Below, in pieces: positions 33,684 to 46,089 of a DNA stretch of 64,000 nt (position 1 is the first letter of the stretch; each line of letters begins with the position of its first letter). Both the position numbers and the translations under genes were made by a program. The notes under the pieces were generated by a model that did no database searches, was not told the DNA's origin, and saw only the letters and a list, made by a program, of their open reading frames with translations. Source of the DNA: Diphasiastrum complanatum (taxonomy: Eukaryota > Streptophyta > Lycopodiopsida > Lycopodiales > Lycopodiaceae); NCBI GenBank assembly GCA_029204225.1, contig CM055093.1, positions 45,368,338-45,432,337 on the forward strand. Direction: 5' to 3'.

Positions 33684-34584
33684 TTTACACAACTTCCCTC
33701 CTTGCCATTACCTTCAATGACTTGAAGTTGAGGTGTCTCATCCTCTTGTGCCATACCTCTTGCATTGACAATTGTGCTCCTTTGCCATACATTTAACTTG
33801 GTTAGCAACAACACAAGCATCAAGTTTGAACAATTTACCTTGCCTCTTCCCTTTTGCAATCATTTCATCCTCCTTGATCAAACAAGCATCATGGCAACAA
33901 ACTCCACCTTGAATCCCTTGTCAAGAATTTGACTAACACTAAGAAGGTTCTTAGTAATAGATGGAATGAACAAAACATCCTTCAAATGAACATTCCTATT
34001 TGTAGAGAGAGAAATGGGAATTGTGCCAATCCTGTTGATTGCACACTCACCATCATTGGCTGTGTAGATCACTCTCTTGTCAACTTCATATCTTTGTGAA
34101 AGGTCATGTGTGAGCTTGTCACTATCAATCCACCAAGAATCAATATCTCTATCATTAGCAACCAAACATGAAGACATCACAAAAGCATCATCATTTGAGT
34201 TTTGATCACCAACACCATCTTCATCAAGAGTTAGACTTTCTTCCTTATCACCTTGATCTCTCTCTTTCTTGAAACACTCACTAGCAAAATGTCCTTTGAC
34301 TCCACAATAGAAACATTTTAGCTAAGATCTATCTTTCTTCTTGCCAACAACAATAGAAGCCTCACCTTGATCTTGCCCTTTAGACCACTTGTCTTTACCG
34401 TTGCCCTTGAACTTGCAAGCCCTTTAAGAACATAGCCTCGTCTTTAACTTGAGAAATGGAAGTAGATCCTCCTCTTGATAGAACCCTAAACTCCTCATTC
34501 ACCAAGATCTCCTGCAAATCCACTATACTTGGCAACGTCTTTTGAATAGCAAAACTTTGAACAAGATTAGCATGATCATCCAAC
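33684..34584 (-). pseudogene. C2-family copia fragment A, U2
   Basis: Same fragment. It lacks about 28 bases covering TFHEEYFTSLLA of the protease region near 34090. It also carries substitutions such as ISLSTNRN where U1 and U3 have MSLSPNRN, so U2 is the odd copy here. Confidence 0.8.
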
Positions 34585-35412
34585 ATTTCAATGCCTTAGA
34601 GATTACACTAAAAACTTCATCGATGTTTTCATGCGTGTGTCCAACCATCAAAAACCCCATTTCAATAGTTTGAAATATGTGATGTCCCACCAACATAGAA
34701 CAAAGACCAAAGATGAACATATTTTTATTTTTCCTCCAATAGTTGTCAACCTGAATACGTAAGATGAGAGGGAGATTGTTGTGTGCGAGTTGCACCTTTC
34801 GTAATGCTCGCATAATGGATGTGACAACCTGATTGTTGTCATGCAGATGCAAGGTGTCTATCCACACATCGCAGAGCAATTTGAATCTGTAAACCAACAC
34901 TCCACGAACATGTGTTTTCAAAAAATGGTTACCCTCCAATCTTGGAGGAGTCTTATTGAAATGGGGTAATGTTGTTGTATTTTGATACATGCCAATCAAT
35001 AATAAGACACAATGATTGCTCTGCATGTGATCTTGATTCTTCTTTCTAGTATGTGTATACCTTTCTCGAGTCGAAAACACAAAACAAGTGGCGATTTCTC
35101 ATTGCAATATGGCGATCTCACACCTTAATATCAGTACAAGTTTTGATCGCATTTTTTAGCTCATCACAAATCTTGCATTTGGACATTCTTTGATTTGTTG
35201 GAGTCTTCACATGTCAGAACTCGTGTCTCCACAACCGATACAATGTATTTCTAGAGATTGTGGACATGCTGGTTTCTTAGAGTTCTTTGTTGATGGAATT
35301 GAAGACATCACCTTTACGCGTGCCAAGAGGGACATGATGTTCACAATGAGCTACTCCATCTTTTGATTTATGTTGAAGATGCGGCTGGGGCAGAGCATGC
35401 TTTTCCAAAATC
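34585..35412 (-). pseudogene. DUF7869-like gene, decayed, U2
   Basis: Keeps the ~85 bases lost in U1, giving a longer open frame (34523-35080) that adds RKKNQDHMQSNHCVLLLIGM before the LPHFNKTPP block. It has the same HTHENIDEVFS signature and the same internal stop before DRHIAMRNRH. It is truncated at 34585 by copia fragment A. Confidence 0.65.
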
Positions 35413-36245
35413 TCACGCATAATAGCTAGTCCACATCTTGAATGTGTGTGATGTCACCTGCGACATCTTTATGCTTGTAGGGCCTTGCAGAGAATAGTAG
35501 GATTTGCAACATTTCGTGTCGGAACTGATGAATAGCATTTGTTGATACTTAGAACATTGGAACTGCAATTTAGAACATCGAGTGTATGTATTAGCCGATG
35601 TCAAAAAATATATAATTACACAAAATTAACATAATATCATCAGGATACTGGAAGTTGAGAATTTACCTCACGTATATTAGCATTTGGAGTTTGCAGCATA
35701 TACCAATCCAAGAATGATTGAACATTCCAAATGGAAAACCATCCGCAGTTGAAAGCATCGCCTTGTTGCAAAGACTGAAAGATTACAGCAAAAAATTGTT
35801 AAATTATAATTCAATATAATTTTAAACTCTATGCTATCATGTAAATAAAAAACGTGAAAAAATCCTTTTACCTTTGCATCAACAATCTCCATGTTGGTAT
35901 TTACAATCAGCCCATCTGGCCTGGGCAATAGCTCCACCATCCTCTTGTACATAGAGTTAACAATGGAATGGGTGGCATTCAAGAAATTCATTTTTATGCA
36001 CACAGGTGTGCCGCTTCTAGTAGAATCCACTTTTAAAGATATTGCGTGCACGCTCCAATGTTTGCTACCACAAGCAATTAATGACTAGAATCTATAAGAG
36101 TTTCTAAAAGACAAATCTCACAGAAAGAAATGATCTTACTTTGCACAGTATGGATTGATGAATATTGATGTTTCCTTGCTTGTGTTCCTAAAGAGCCTTC
36201 TGGCTTTCCTCTCTTTATGCAACAGATGCCCACAACACAAATCTC
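35413..36245 (-). CDS. Ulp1-like C48 peptidase gene, U2
   Basis: Exons 36140-36245, 35872-36064, 35667-35774, 35413-35562, with the same splice sites and reading as U1. The HW, QQ and NCG landmarks are all present, and the same 13-bp shortening of exon 1 is shared. The possible upstream acidic exon is 36347-36586. Confidence 0.65.
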
Positions 36246-36980
36246 CTAGATGATTGTATATGTGTATTTATTTACATAATATACACAACCGGCTTCAACA
36301 ACTATATCTGAGAATGGGAGGTCTTCTCTTTTAGCTCTTTACAATGCTAGTCTTTGATATGCATTTTAAAATTAATATCATCTATACAAAACAAAAACTC
36401 TCCTCCGAGATCGTCTATTGTTTTGGCTATATACATATCAAAATCAATGTATCTTTCAAAATCAAAGAATGTGTCCTTTGGATCATTGGGGAGTCTGATA
36501 TGCAACTCTTTGTCAGTTGCATCAATATCAAATACAATCTTGTCCACCACTGTAGTTAGATCTTTCGCATGTTGAGGGTAGCTCACATCATCAAAGAGAC
36601 ACGATCAGAAATTTACGATTATACCTAGACCTAGATTCAGATGAGTGTCAAGACTTGTGTGATGACGAGAATGACGTGAATGATGAGAATGATCTATGAT
36701 TATTAATACTTAAATTCACTTGCACTCATTTTTTTTATATTCGTCGCAATACTTTTTATGTATACTTTTATAGATAGAGTTGAATATGATACTTATAATA
36801 CCGGAACCTTGCGGTTATGTCCTATTTCAGAATGTCACCACATATTCCCTCCCTGCGGTGTGTATGTTTTTCCATGCAAGTTGGAAAGATTACAACCTCG
36901 CCTTTAACGAGAGAAAAGTAAGGGCTATACACCTTCCTAGGATTGGGAATTTTAATTATCTACATTTCACCTTTGCATAT

Positions 36981-37204
36981 TACTCTCTCTCTCTCTCTTA
37001 AATTACAAATCTAACATACATTAATTATCATTAAACTCTCACTCATCCATATTGCACACAAGGGTGTTGACAAATTTTTAGGGCACACATGGCCCAATGA
37101 AATGTAGAATTGACTTTCCGCCCTGCACGTCCAAACAACGTTTGCATGGCTTCCACGTGGCACATTCAAAGTGGTTCGTGTTGGGCTTTTTGCCCTGCAT
37201 GTCC

Positions 37205-37278
<74 letters not shown>

Positions 37279-37384
37279 TACAAATCAAACATACAATTAC
37301 CATCAAACACTATCTAGTCATCTACTACTCTAAATCTTAATCAAAACACACTCACACACACACACACACACACACATACACACT

Positions 37385-37443
<59 letters not shown>

Positions 37444-37543
37444 TAAATCTAGTAAAAAATTTTTATCAAACACTATTTATTTATCTCTTAAATACCCTAA
37501 ACTAATGCATAATACAAAACACACACACACACACACACACTCA

Positions 37544-37591
<48 letters not shown>

Positions 37592-37687
37592 TTAAATTCA
37601 AAATGCAAAACACAACACATACACAGTTCCCCCCCCCTCTCTCTCTCTTTCTCTCTCATCTTAAATTTTAAATCAATGCAAAATGTT

Positions 37688-37721
<34 letters not shown>

Positions 37722-37752
37722 TATTCATCTACTACCCTAAATCTTAATCAAA

Positions 37753-37812
<60 letters not shown>

Positions 37813-37940
37813 TAAATCTAATATAATTTTTCTATCAAACACCATTTATTTATTTATCACTCTTAAATACCCTAAACTAATGCATAATGCAAAACACTCT
37901 TTCTCTCTCTTTTCTCTCTCTTTCACACACACACATTATA
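36981..37940. repeat. Compound (CT)n/(CA)n microsatellite cluster, U2
   Basis: Same array as in U1, with clearly different tract lengths (for example the CT run at 37757-37808 is much longer than at 17193-17214). This is expected of slippage after the duplication. Confidence 0.9.
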
Positions 37941-39459
37941 AATTTAACAATCTATTACTACCCAACACTATCTATATCTATTTGTCTATTAACCTAAATT
38001 GTAGATCAATGCAAAATTCAAAACATACACACATCCTCTCAAACACACAAATACACTATCTTAAATAATACTAACAATCTATTATAAACACTATCAAAAA
38101 TCAATATATTATAAACACTATCACAATCTTGACGGTCAAAGAGCCCCTGTCACACCAATGGTTGTTAAGGGTTAGAGGTGGACCATAGTTGTGAAAGATT
38201 CAACTAGTTTCATCACATTTTGCAATATTTTCATATTTGGCATATTGAGGCCAAAACTTGTTTTAGACTTAGAGGTTGACTTTTCAAAGTTCATTAGTCT
38301 AAATTTCAATTGAATAAACACTTTTTGAAAGTGTGGGAAAGTTAGAATGCGAATTTGAGTAGATTCAATTTGAATAGTTGGGTACATTGAATCTGGACCC
38401 AAAACTAGTAGGGTTAGCATTTTGGTGGGAAAGCCAAGTCGCTAAATAGGGTTTGGACCTGTTATAAAAGGATGTAACTTGTGGAGAGAGCAATCTTCTC
38501 TCTTCTCTATCTCATTTCATGCTTATACATGGTTCTCTTGGGTTCTACTATCCATTGGTGCACTATCTTGGTGATTGCTTGCAATTCTACGTGTAGAATG
38601 ATCTATATTTGTTATTTTTGGATCCACACATGTGAAATACAATAGCTTGCTGGTTTTGTATGGACAGCAATAGTACATAATCATTTCATTCAAGTTTGAT
38701 CAAGTTCTATTGGTGTTTGCATCTCGATTTGTGTGTAGATGCTAATTTTTCTACATTGGTGAGATTGGTAGTGTGTTTCTCTTTCTAACCAAAGATCATT
38801 CAAGTAGATTGGATCTTAAGGATCTGAAATCTTTCACCTAGTATCAGAACTTGTGTTTCAGGTTATGAAGGAGAAAATAAGATCTATCAATGATTTGGTG
38901 AAGATATAAAATCTAGAGCATGCTAGAGAGGATTCTACACCAAAATCGGATTTTTTGCTTTTGTAGATTGGATCTTTTGTAGACCAAAACACTAAATAGG
39001 TCAATATAGTTGTGCAACTCCGATTTTAGAATTCACATACTGGATTTGGCCGACTTTTGGATCATTGGATCAGCCTAAGTGGTGGCTTATGGATTGCATA
39101 TCAATTTTTCAGCATTTGCATGTAGATTTGGAATAGTCAATTTTTTGTGATTTTGTCAAAACCCTAATTTTGAATGGATCTCTAGATAGTGAGGTTCTTG
39201 GACTTCATTTGAGTGTGTTTCAATCTTAGTAAGTGGCAAATGTCATTAGATTGAGGATAGTTCATAGGTTGATCAAGATTCCATGATTCTATGTGTTGAT
39301 TTGCTTGGATAAGTGCTAGAAGAGAATTTGTGAGATAGTTTCAAATCTTGGTGATTTTTTTTTAAATCATTTGTTGTTGTTCAAAGGAGTGCTTTGTGCA
39401 TTGAAGCAGGTTGAAAGAGAAGATCAAGACATTGCTACAAAGAAACCTCAATTGGAGTC

Positions 39460-41865
39460 ATGTTGGAAGCCAATGATAGGCTTACCTCAAGTAACTATTC
39501 ATTATGGAGGGAGTCACTTCTTAAGATGAATGATGTTTTGGATATTGTTGTAGGTTTGGAGGAGAGACCAGCAACACAACAATATCAAGTGAGGTATGGC
39601 AAGAGGGCCAAGAAGGCTCTACACATGATAAAGATGAATGTTACCAATGAACTTCTCAAGGAAGTTGGTAAGTGCACATCATCTTTGGAAGCTTGGAATT
39701 CATTGAAGAAGCTTTATGAATCCAAGTCTACTTCTAGAGTGTTGACTCTAAGAAGGCAAATATTTTCTTGTTTGCAAAAGAATGAAGAAAGTCCAAGTAC
39801 TTTTGTTTTGAGAATGAAAGCATTGAATGATGAGTTAGCTTGCATAGATGAAAGCATTAAGGAAGGAGATCTTATTCAAGTAATTCTTAGTGGCTTGTCG
39901 GATGCTCATGCTAACATTGTTCAAAGTATTTCTATTCAAAAGACTTGGCCAAGTTTGATGGATCTTCAAGAGACCTTGATCAATGAGGAATATAGGCTTC
40001 AAGCAAGAGGTGGATCTACATCGACACTTCAAGATGATTCTATGTTCACAAAGGGCAAATTCAAGGGCAAAACCAAAAGTAAGTGGGCTAAAGGGCAAGA
40101 TCAAGTGGATGCTTCTTCAAGTGGCAAAAAGAAGGATAGATCAAAGATCAAGTGCTTCTATTGTGGCATCAGAGGACACTTTGCAAGTGAGTGCTATAAG
40201 AAGATGAGAGATCAAGGGGACAAACAACATAATCTTACTCTTGATGAGGATGGTTTTGATGTTGAAGATGCAAATGATGATGCTTTTGTGATGTTTGCAT
40301 GTATGCTTGCTAATGATGGTGATCTAGATCCTTGGTGGATTGATAGTGGAGCAAGTTCACACATGACCTTTCACATAGAGTACTTCACTTCTTTGTTGGC
40401 ATATGGAGATGACAAGAGGGTGATCTACATGGCCAATGATGGTGAGTGTGCAATCAAAGGGATTGGCACAATTTTTATTTCTCTCTCTACACATAGGATT
40501 GTTCATTTGGAGGATGTCTTGTTTATTCCATCTATTACCAAGAATTTGCTTAGTGTGAGTCAAATGCTAAGTAAGGGCCTCAAGGTGGAGTTTGATGGAG
40601 ATGCTTGTTTGATCAAAAGGAAGGATGTCTTGATTGGAAAAGATAAAAGTCAAGGGAAGTTGTTCAAACTTGATGCTTGTGTTATTGCTAACCAAGTTGG
40701 ATGTGTTGCAAAGGAGCAAATTTCTATTCAAGAGGTTTGGCACAAAAGGATGGGACATCTCAACTTCAAGTCATTGGAGGTAATGGCAAGGAAGAAGGTT
40801 GTGATTGGTCTTCCAAGTTTCTTAAGTAATGTCAAGCATGTTTGTGAGTCTTGTGTTGTGTCTAAGTCACATAGACTACCTTATACTAGATCTATTTCTA
40901 GATCTACAAAGCCTTTTCAACTTGTACATTCAGATATTCATGGATTTACTACAATTAGAAATAGTGGAGATAAGATGTATGTAACATTCATTGATGATTT
41001 TAGTAGATTTTGTTGGATCTATCTACTAAAGAGCAAGGATGAAGTGTATGATGTCTTTGTCAAGTTCAAGAATGCAAGGGGAAACCAATTTTTCACAAAT
41101 ATCAAGTGCTTGAGAGGTGACAATGGTGGTGAGTACATATCTAACAAGTTCAAGGCCATTTGTGATGAGCATGGGATCAAGAGGGAGTATACAACATCAA
41201 GGACCCCACAACAAAATGGAGTGGCTGAAAGGAAGAATAGGACTTTATGTGAAAGTGCTAAAGCTATGAGGTTAAGTGCTAATCTTGACAAACCATTTTG
41301 GGATCAAGCTTTGTTGTGTGCCAATTTCTTGTGCAATAGGTGGCTGAGTGCTATTTTGGATGGAAGGACATCTTTTGAGATGCTATTCAAGAGGAGGACA
41401 AGTGTCAACTTTCTAAGAACCTTTGAATGCACATGCTATGTCAACATTACTCTTGATGATAGAACCAAGGAGGATCCATCTTCAAGAAGAGGTATTTTTG
41501 TTGGATATAGTGAGGTGATTAAAGCCTATAAGGTTTACATTCCTTCTACTAACAAAGTGATTGTTGGTAGAGATGTCATTTTTTATGAGGGGAACATTTC
41601 AAAGGTGTCTTCAAACATGATTGATGGTAGAGTGGATGGATCTAACATTCTTGATGTTGATGAGAAGGATCTTACTTTGGATGGTGGTGATGATGGACCT
41701 TCATCAAGTCAAAAGCCAAGGAGAACATCAAGAGAAAGACAAGTACCTTCAAGGCTCACATATGATCAAAAGGGTAAGCAAGTAGTTTCTGGAAATAATG
41801 TTGCTTTCCTAACCTCTCTGGATGAGCCTACAAGTGTAGATCAAGCAAGGAAAGAAGAGGAGTGA
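39460..41865 (+). CDS. C2 gag-protease-integrase polyprotein, U2 (uninterrupted, 801 aa)
   Basis: Domains in order: gag N-terminus (1-45), UBN2 (~50-190), CCHC knuckle CFYCGIRGHFASEC (~231-244), protease WWIDSGASSHMTF (~292-304), preintegrase EVWHKRMGHLNF (~424), integrase core with HSD, RGDNGGEY and PQQNGVAERKN giving a full DDE set, GIFVGYSEVIKAYKVY, and a Ser/Arg-rich tail. No frameshift. It stops at TGA where copia pol normally has TGG (EEEW). A shortened polyprotein could be translated, but without RT it cannot copy itself. Expression is unknown. Confidence 0.85.
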   Translation: MLEANDRLTSSNYSLWRESLLKMNDVLDIVVGLEERPATQQYQVRYGKRAKKALHMIKMNVTNELLKEVGKCTSSLEAWNSLKKLYESKSTSRVLTLRRQIFSCLQKNEESPSTFVLRMKALNDELACIDESIKEGDLIQVILSGLSDAHANIVQSISIQKTWPSLMDLQETLINEEYRLQARGGSTSTLQDDSMFTKGKFKGKTKSKWAKGQDQVDASSSGKKKDRSKIKCFYCGIRGHFASECYKKMRDQGDKQHNLTLDEDGFDVEDANDDAFVMFACMLANDGDLDPWWIDSGASSHMTFHIEYFTSLLAYGDDKRVIYMANDGECAIKGIGTIFISLSTHRIVHLEDVLFIPSITKNLLSVSQMLSKGLKVEFDGDACLIKRKDVLIGKDKSQGKLFKLDACVIANQVGCVAKEQISIQEVWHKRMGHLNFKSLEVMARKKVVIGLPSFLSNVKHVCESCVVSKSHRLPYTRSISRSTKPFQLVHSDIHGFTTIRNSGDKMYVTFIDDFSRFCWIYLLKSKDEVYDVFVKFKNARGNQFFTNIKCLRGDNGGEYISNKFKAICDEHGIKREYTTSRTPQQNGVAERKNRTLCESAKAMRLSANLDKPFWDQALLCANFLCNRWLSAILDGRTSFEMLFKRRTSVNFLRTFECTCYVNITLDDRTKEDPSSRRGIFVGYSEVIKAYKVYIPSTNKVIVGRDVIFYEGNISKVSSNMIDGRVDGSNILDVDEKDLTLDGGDDGPSSSQKPRRTSRERQVPSRLTYDQKGKQVVSGNNVAFLTSLDEPTSVDQARKEEE

Positions 41866-42483
41866 ATCCAAGCAATGGATCTTGAGTATCGATCTCTTAT
41901 GAAGAGTGGAACATCTTTTGGAGGATCTTCTTGTATAGGGGGAGCTATGCAAGTGGATGGATGTTATCTTGCTGTAAAATCAAGTATTGGATCTGGAAAA
42001 CAAAGTTTGTTCAATGACTTTGATAATCAAGTTGAAGATCAAGAGGTTGATCTCAAAGCACTTCAACTAGTCAAAACGGAAGTTGGCAATTTGGAGCTAG
42101 TCAAGAGCATCAAAGGAGAGGTAATTGGCAAAGATGTTATGGATCTATTTTTGCAAGATATTGAAGACTCAAGTAAGGTCAAAGGAGCAGCAAGGAAGTG
42201 TTGTTCAAGTTTAATTTACTTGTTCTATCTCATGTTTGAGCATTTTCAAGTGGATGTGTGCAAATTGTCAAGATATGGAAAACCCTGCTACAATGATGAG
42301 CATTGTTTTGATGTTGGATTTGTACTAGCATTATTGGCTGATTTTGCTGATGGAAATGAAGCTATTGGAGGCTCATTATGTCACTCATTCATGGTTAAGT
42401 CATGTTATGTACCACAAAAAAGGACAATAATTAGCCTCAACCAAACCTCATTAGTCTCACCAATTAATAAGAGCTATCAATGA
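41866..42483 (+). pseudogene. Chimeric ORF after C2 integrase, U2
   Basis: Same chimera as 21275-21892, beginning IQAMDLEYRSLMKSGTS then unknown sequence of about 185 codons with several Cys and a hydrophobic SSLIYLFYLMF stretch. The frame is identical and substitutions are few. Confidence 0.45.
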
Positions 42484-42654
42484 TGATTGTGAGGAGAAAA
42501 GGAGTTTCCAATTGAGGAGCAAAGGAGCAGATGAGCTGCTTCTAGCTAAAGAGCAATTCTCAAGAGGAGCTATCATCAATGTTGATTGTGAGGAGCTAGC
42601 TAAGGAGTGGAGTAGATGAGCATCAGTGGTTCTCAAGACACACACATGCCCACA

Positions 42655-42723
<69 letters not shown>

Positions 42724-42727
<4 letters not shown>

Positions 42728-43300
42728 ATCTAGTTTGAACACCATCCTTTGTCTTTTACCTTCTTGCAATCAAGATATCCTTTCTTTTGATCATGCAAGC
42801 ATCTCCATCAAACTCAACTTTGGAACCTTTACTTAGCAACACTAAGTAGATTCTTGGTAATGGAAGGTATGAGCAAAACATCCTTCAAATAAACATTCCT
42901 TTTTGTAGAGAGAGAAATAGGAATTGTGCCAATCCATCTGATTGCACACTCACCATCATTGGCCGTGTAGATCACCCTCCTGTCATCTCCATATGCCAAC
43001 AAAGAAGTGAAATACTCTTTGTGAAAAGTCATGTGTGAACTTGCTCCACTATCAATCCACCATGGATCTAGATCTCCACCATTAGCAATCATACATAAAG
43101 ACATCACAAAAGCATCATCATTTGCATTTTGAACGTCCAAACCATCCTCATCAAGAGTAGGATTACCTTGCTTGTCTTCTTGATCTCTCTTCTTCTTGTA
43201 GAACTCACGTGCAAAGTGTCCTTTCATGCCACAATAGAAGCACTTGAGCTTTGATCTATCTTTCTTTTTTCCATTTGAAGATCCTCCCCTTGAGTCGACT
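42724..43300 (-). pseudogene. Inverted C2-family fragment C, U2
   Basis: Same as the U1 copy, open frame 42829-43227 with two residue differences. Bounded by the CT run on one side and a GAGTCGACTC-containing stretch on the other. Confidence 0.8.
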
Positions 43301-43841
43301 CAACACTCAACTCAATAGTCAACATCGACACAACGGTCGACTTGACTCTAAAATCGAATGATCATCTGCTGAATCCAATACATACTCCATCACTGCTCGA
43401 GCTTACTACCATGCAATAACTACTTTCTTTTCATGACCATTTTCTATACAATTTACACTAAACTGTTTAAGCTTGTCTTGTAAACATGACATAGTGTCTA
43501 AACACATTAGTTAGCCCCGATCTTTGTACACTTGTGTATATATCCAATAAATCAGAAAAAGACAAGATGATGTGAGGATGATATGAGTTCATTGATGCAT
43601 GAATTAGAGTTCTTATGTGAACTCCATTGTATCAGATTATCTGATTCCTAAGAGTCGTAGATCATAAGAGAGAGCCTTTAGAGGAATTCTAAATCCAAAA
43701 AAGACTTATAAGGAATGCTACGTAGATTGACAAAGTTTATTGATGTAAATTAACAAAATAAATTCATTCTCTGCCCAAATTCTTTTCATTTATGCATGCA
43801 CTATATTTTATGCTTAACCATTCTATGTACATTATAGTTTG

Positions 43842-44192
43842 TGGTTCATTAAAAATAGTATAACTTTTAAACCGTAGCTTCAATTAAGACAAAAATTATA
43901 CTGTTGGAAAGCGCTCGACAAGAGCTTTCAAGAACACCCTACATGACCTACTTCTGACAAGCATTTAAAAGTTATAGCTAATAAAAGTTTCAAAAGACCC
44001 AATACAGATAGAGGACTTTGACTAAAAACTTTGACTAGTTGAATGGTAGTTTGAAAGTAGGTCATGTAGGGCACCGTTTGAAAGCTCTCGTCGAGCACTT
44101 TCCAATTTTCCAATGATATAATTTTTGTCTCAATCAAAGCTATAATTAAAAAGTTATACTATTTTTAATGATAAATTGCATATTATACTATG
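43842..44192. repeat. Foldback element (U3 copy)
   Basis: Same element. The right arm has lost about 11 bases (CTATAACTTTT missing after GACTAG near 44038), so the stem is shorter than in U1 and U2. Confidence 0.7.
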
Positions 44193-45329
44193 GAAAACAT
44201 GTCATCAATGCTTGCGGACGGCCCTGACACCAAATTATAGTGTTATTAAAAAAACTTTTTTTCAAATTTTAATGAGCTACGTGACGTAGAGTGTTCATGA
44301 TCAATATATATCATGCAAAAGAAGACACTATTTGAAACAATAAATATATATAGTCAAAGAAGGTACCAAAATTTACTGTCATTTGTCACATTTCTTCATT
44401 AATAATTGTGAGAGCACAATAATAAGAAGAAACTAGAACATTATGGAATTAAGCATCCATCTGCTTTCAATTCCCCTATTCATATGTGATTATTATAATT
44501 TGCATGCTCACAATCAAGCTTGCAATAGCCAGATAATTTTTTTTCTTCTATGCATGCAGACTATGTTCGTTTCTTCATGTAGTAAACTAATCCAAGAAAG
44601 CATACATGCCTTTCAACACACTAAACAAAGTGCTTGCAATGTTAAAAATGTGTGTGGTCCCTATATTTCTAAATGACAAGAGGTAATTACATGAACCCAA
44701 AGTAGACCAAATCAAAGAAAACTTATAAGTGCAAAGAGACAATGCATGGTGAAGTACATCAGAACATGAATCAGAAAAAAGGTAAAAATGAGGGAGAAAT
44801 CTCCTACAAAAATGGATCTGGTGACAAGCTTCACTCACGTAACATGAGTTTCATCGATCATCTTCAATGCATAGCCTTGTGTTGCACATCAATGTGAGGA
44901 ATGAGAAAGGAAGAGATATTAGTTCACATGCCACTCCCGATCTCGTGGCAGCCATCAATAGCTTCTCTCTCCTCCTACTCTTTCACTGCTTTCTCCTCCA
45001 ATCATGCATTGTTTGCATGCCTTCCCACAAATGACTATGCAGCTTTGTGACAAGGAACAGGGGCACATCAATTGCAAATGATGAGCAAAATAAATTAAAT
45101 GCAAAATTGAATGAAATACATGAAAGCAAACGTTCAACACATTCACATTTCCTCTTGATATGCTCCTCAACTACCAAACACATCAACAAAGAAAATCACA
45201 TAAATTGCTACTGCTTCAACATTTGTTATATCAGCTTCCTTTACCAAAAAAGCAAAAAAAAAAAATCTCCTTAAGAATTTAGTCATACACGGAGCCACAA
45301 CAAGGCCATACATGGTCTCAATACTCACA

Positions 45330-45710
45330 TGAATTGGACTTCTAGAGATATGATCGAGCGGCATTGGCACAACCATCAAACAGAGCCACACTTTGCTCGA
45401 GATTTTCGTGATAGGGTACAACTTGCTACCTATTATGGTTCCTCTGACGGGAACTTATTAGAGAATTGGATTGCTAAGCTTGATACATATTTTCAGATCT
45501 ACCCTGAGACTACCATAAGACTGATCCTTGAAAGATCCAGTTCACTACTCTATACTTAGAAGGACGTGTTGCCATGTGGTGGCGGGTCTATTGAACTAAT
45601 CGTGATCGGGAAGGACTCTATATCTGGCCTACCTTTCGCCGTGAGCTCCGTCATGCTATGATTGATCCTCAGTGGCTCAACCACCAACATGATACATTCT
45701 TATCTTAAGT
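45330..45710 (+). pseudogene. Ty3/gypsy gag remnant, U3
   Basis: Nearly identical to the U2 copy, including the TGAACTAAT variant near 45592. It leads into a 28-base stub of the C1 LTR and then a deletion. Confidence 0.6.
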
Positions 45711-46089
45711 TCTTATAAGTTAGGAAAATCACCCAAAATCAAGGAGATGCTTTAGATCTTGGAAGTCATGGACCATGTGCCTAGTTTGATGTGATTGATG
45801 GATCCTTTGGTGACTAAGAATCTTCACATGTGCTGGACCCAATGAAGCAGCAACTCGATATCCTTTCATGTACATAGATAGCCTCATTTGGCTTGTGAGA
45901 AAGATTGCTATAAACCAAAGATTAAAGAGTTAATTGGCAAAGTTGCAACTACAATCTATAGATCCATCATTCAAAATTTGTTCTAGAGTGGTAGGGTCGG
46001 GTCTACAAGCTTTTTGGATTACTAGAAGACACTATAGGTTCAGATCTCTAAGTGAAACCATGTAAGTCTCAAGTGCATTTACCCTAATA

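Larger units (their letters stand above)
38192..42490 (+). mobile_element. Ty1/copia element C2, U2 copy
   Basis: Same layout as in U1. The LTR at 38192-38836 has the same TGAAAGATT...AATCTTTCA ends. The PBS has one transition (TAGTATCAGAAC). The RT region is replaced in the same way as in U1, so the loss predates the duplication. Confidence 0.85.
22974..43584. repeat. Tandem unit U2 of a ~20.6 kb duplication
   Basis: This is the complete second copy, in the same orientation. It starts with the foldback block (22974-23684), then joins directly to the equivalent of U1 3711 at 23691. Its C2 element is the best preserved, with an 801-residue uninterrupted ORF. Private changes include a small deletion and substitutions in the minus-strand copia fragment near 34090 and a frameshift near 26490 in the C1 gag. 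Confidence 0.92.
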
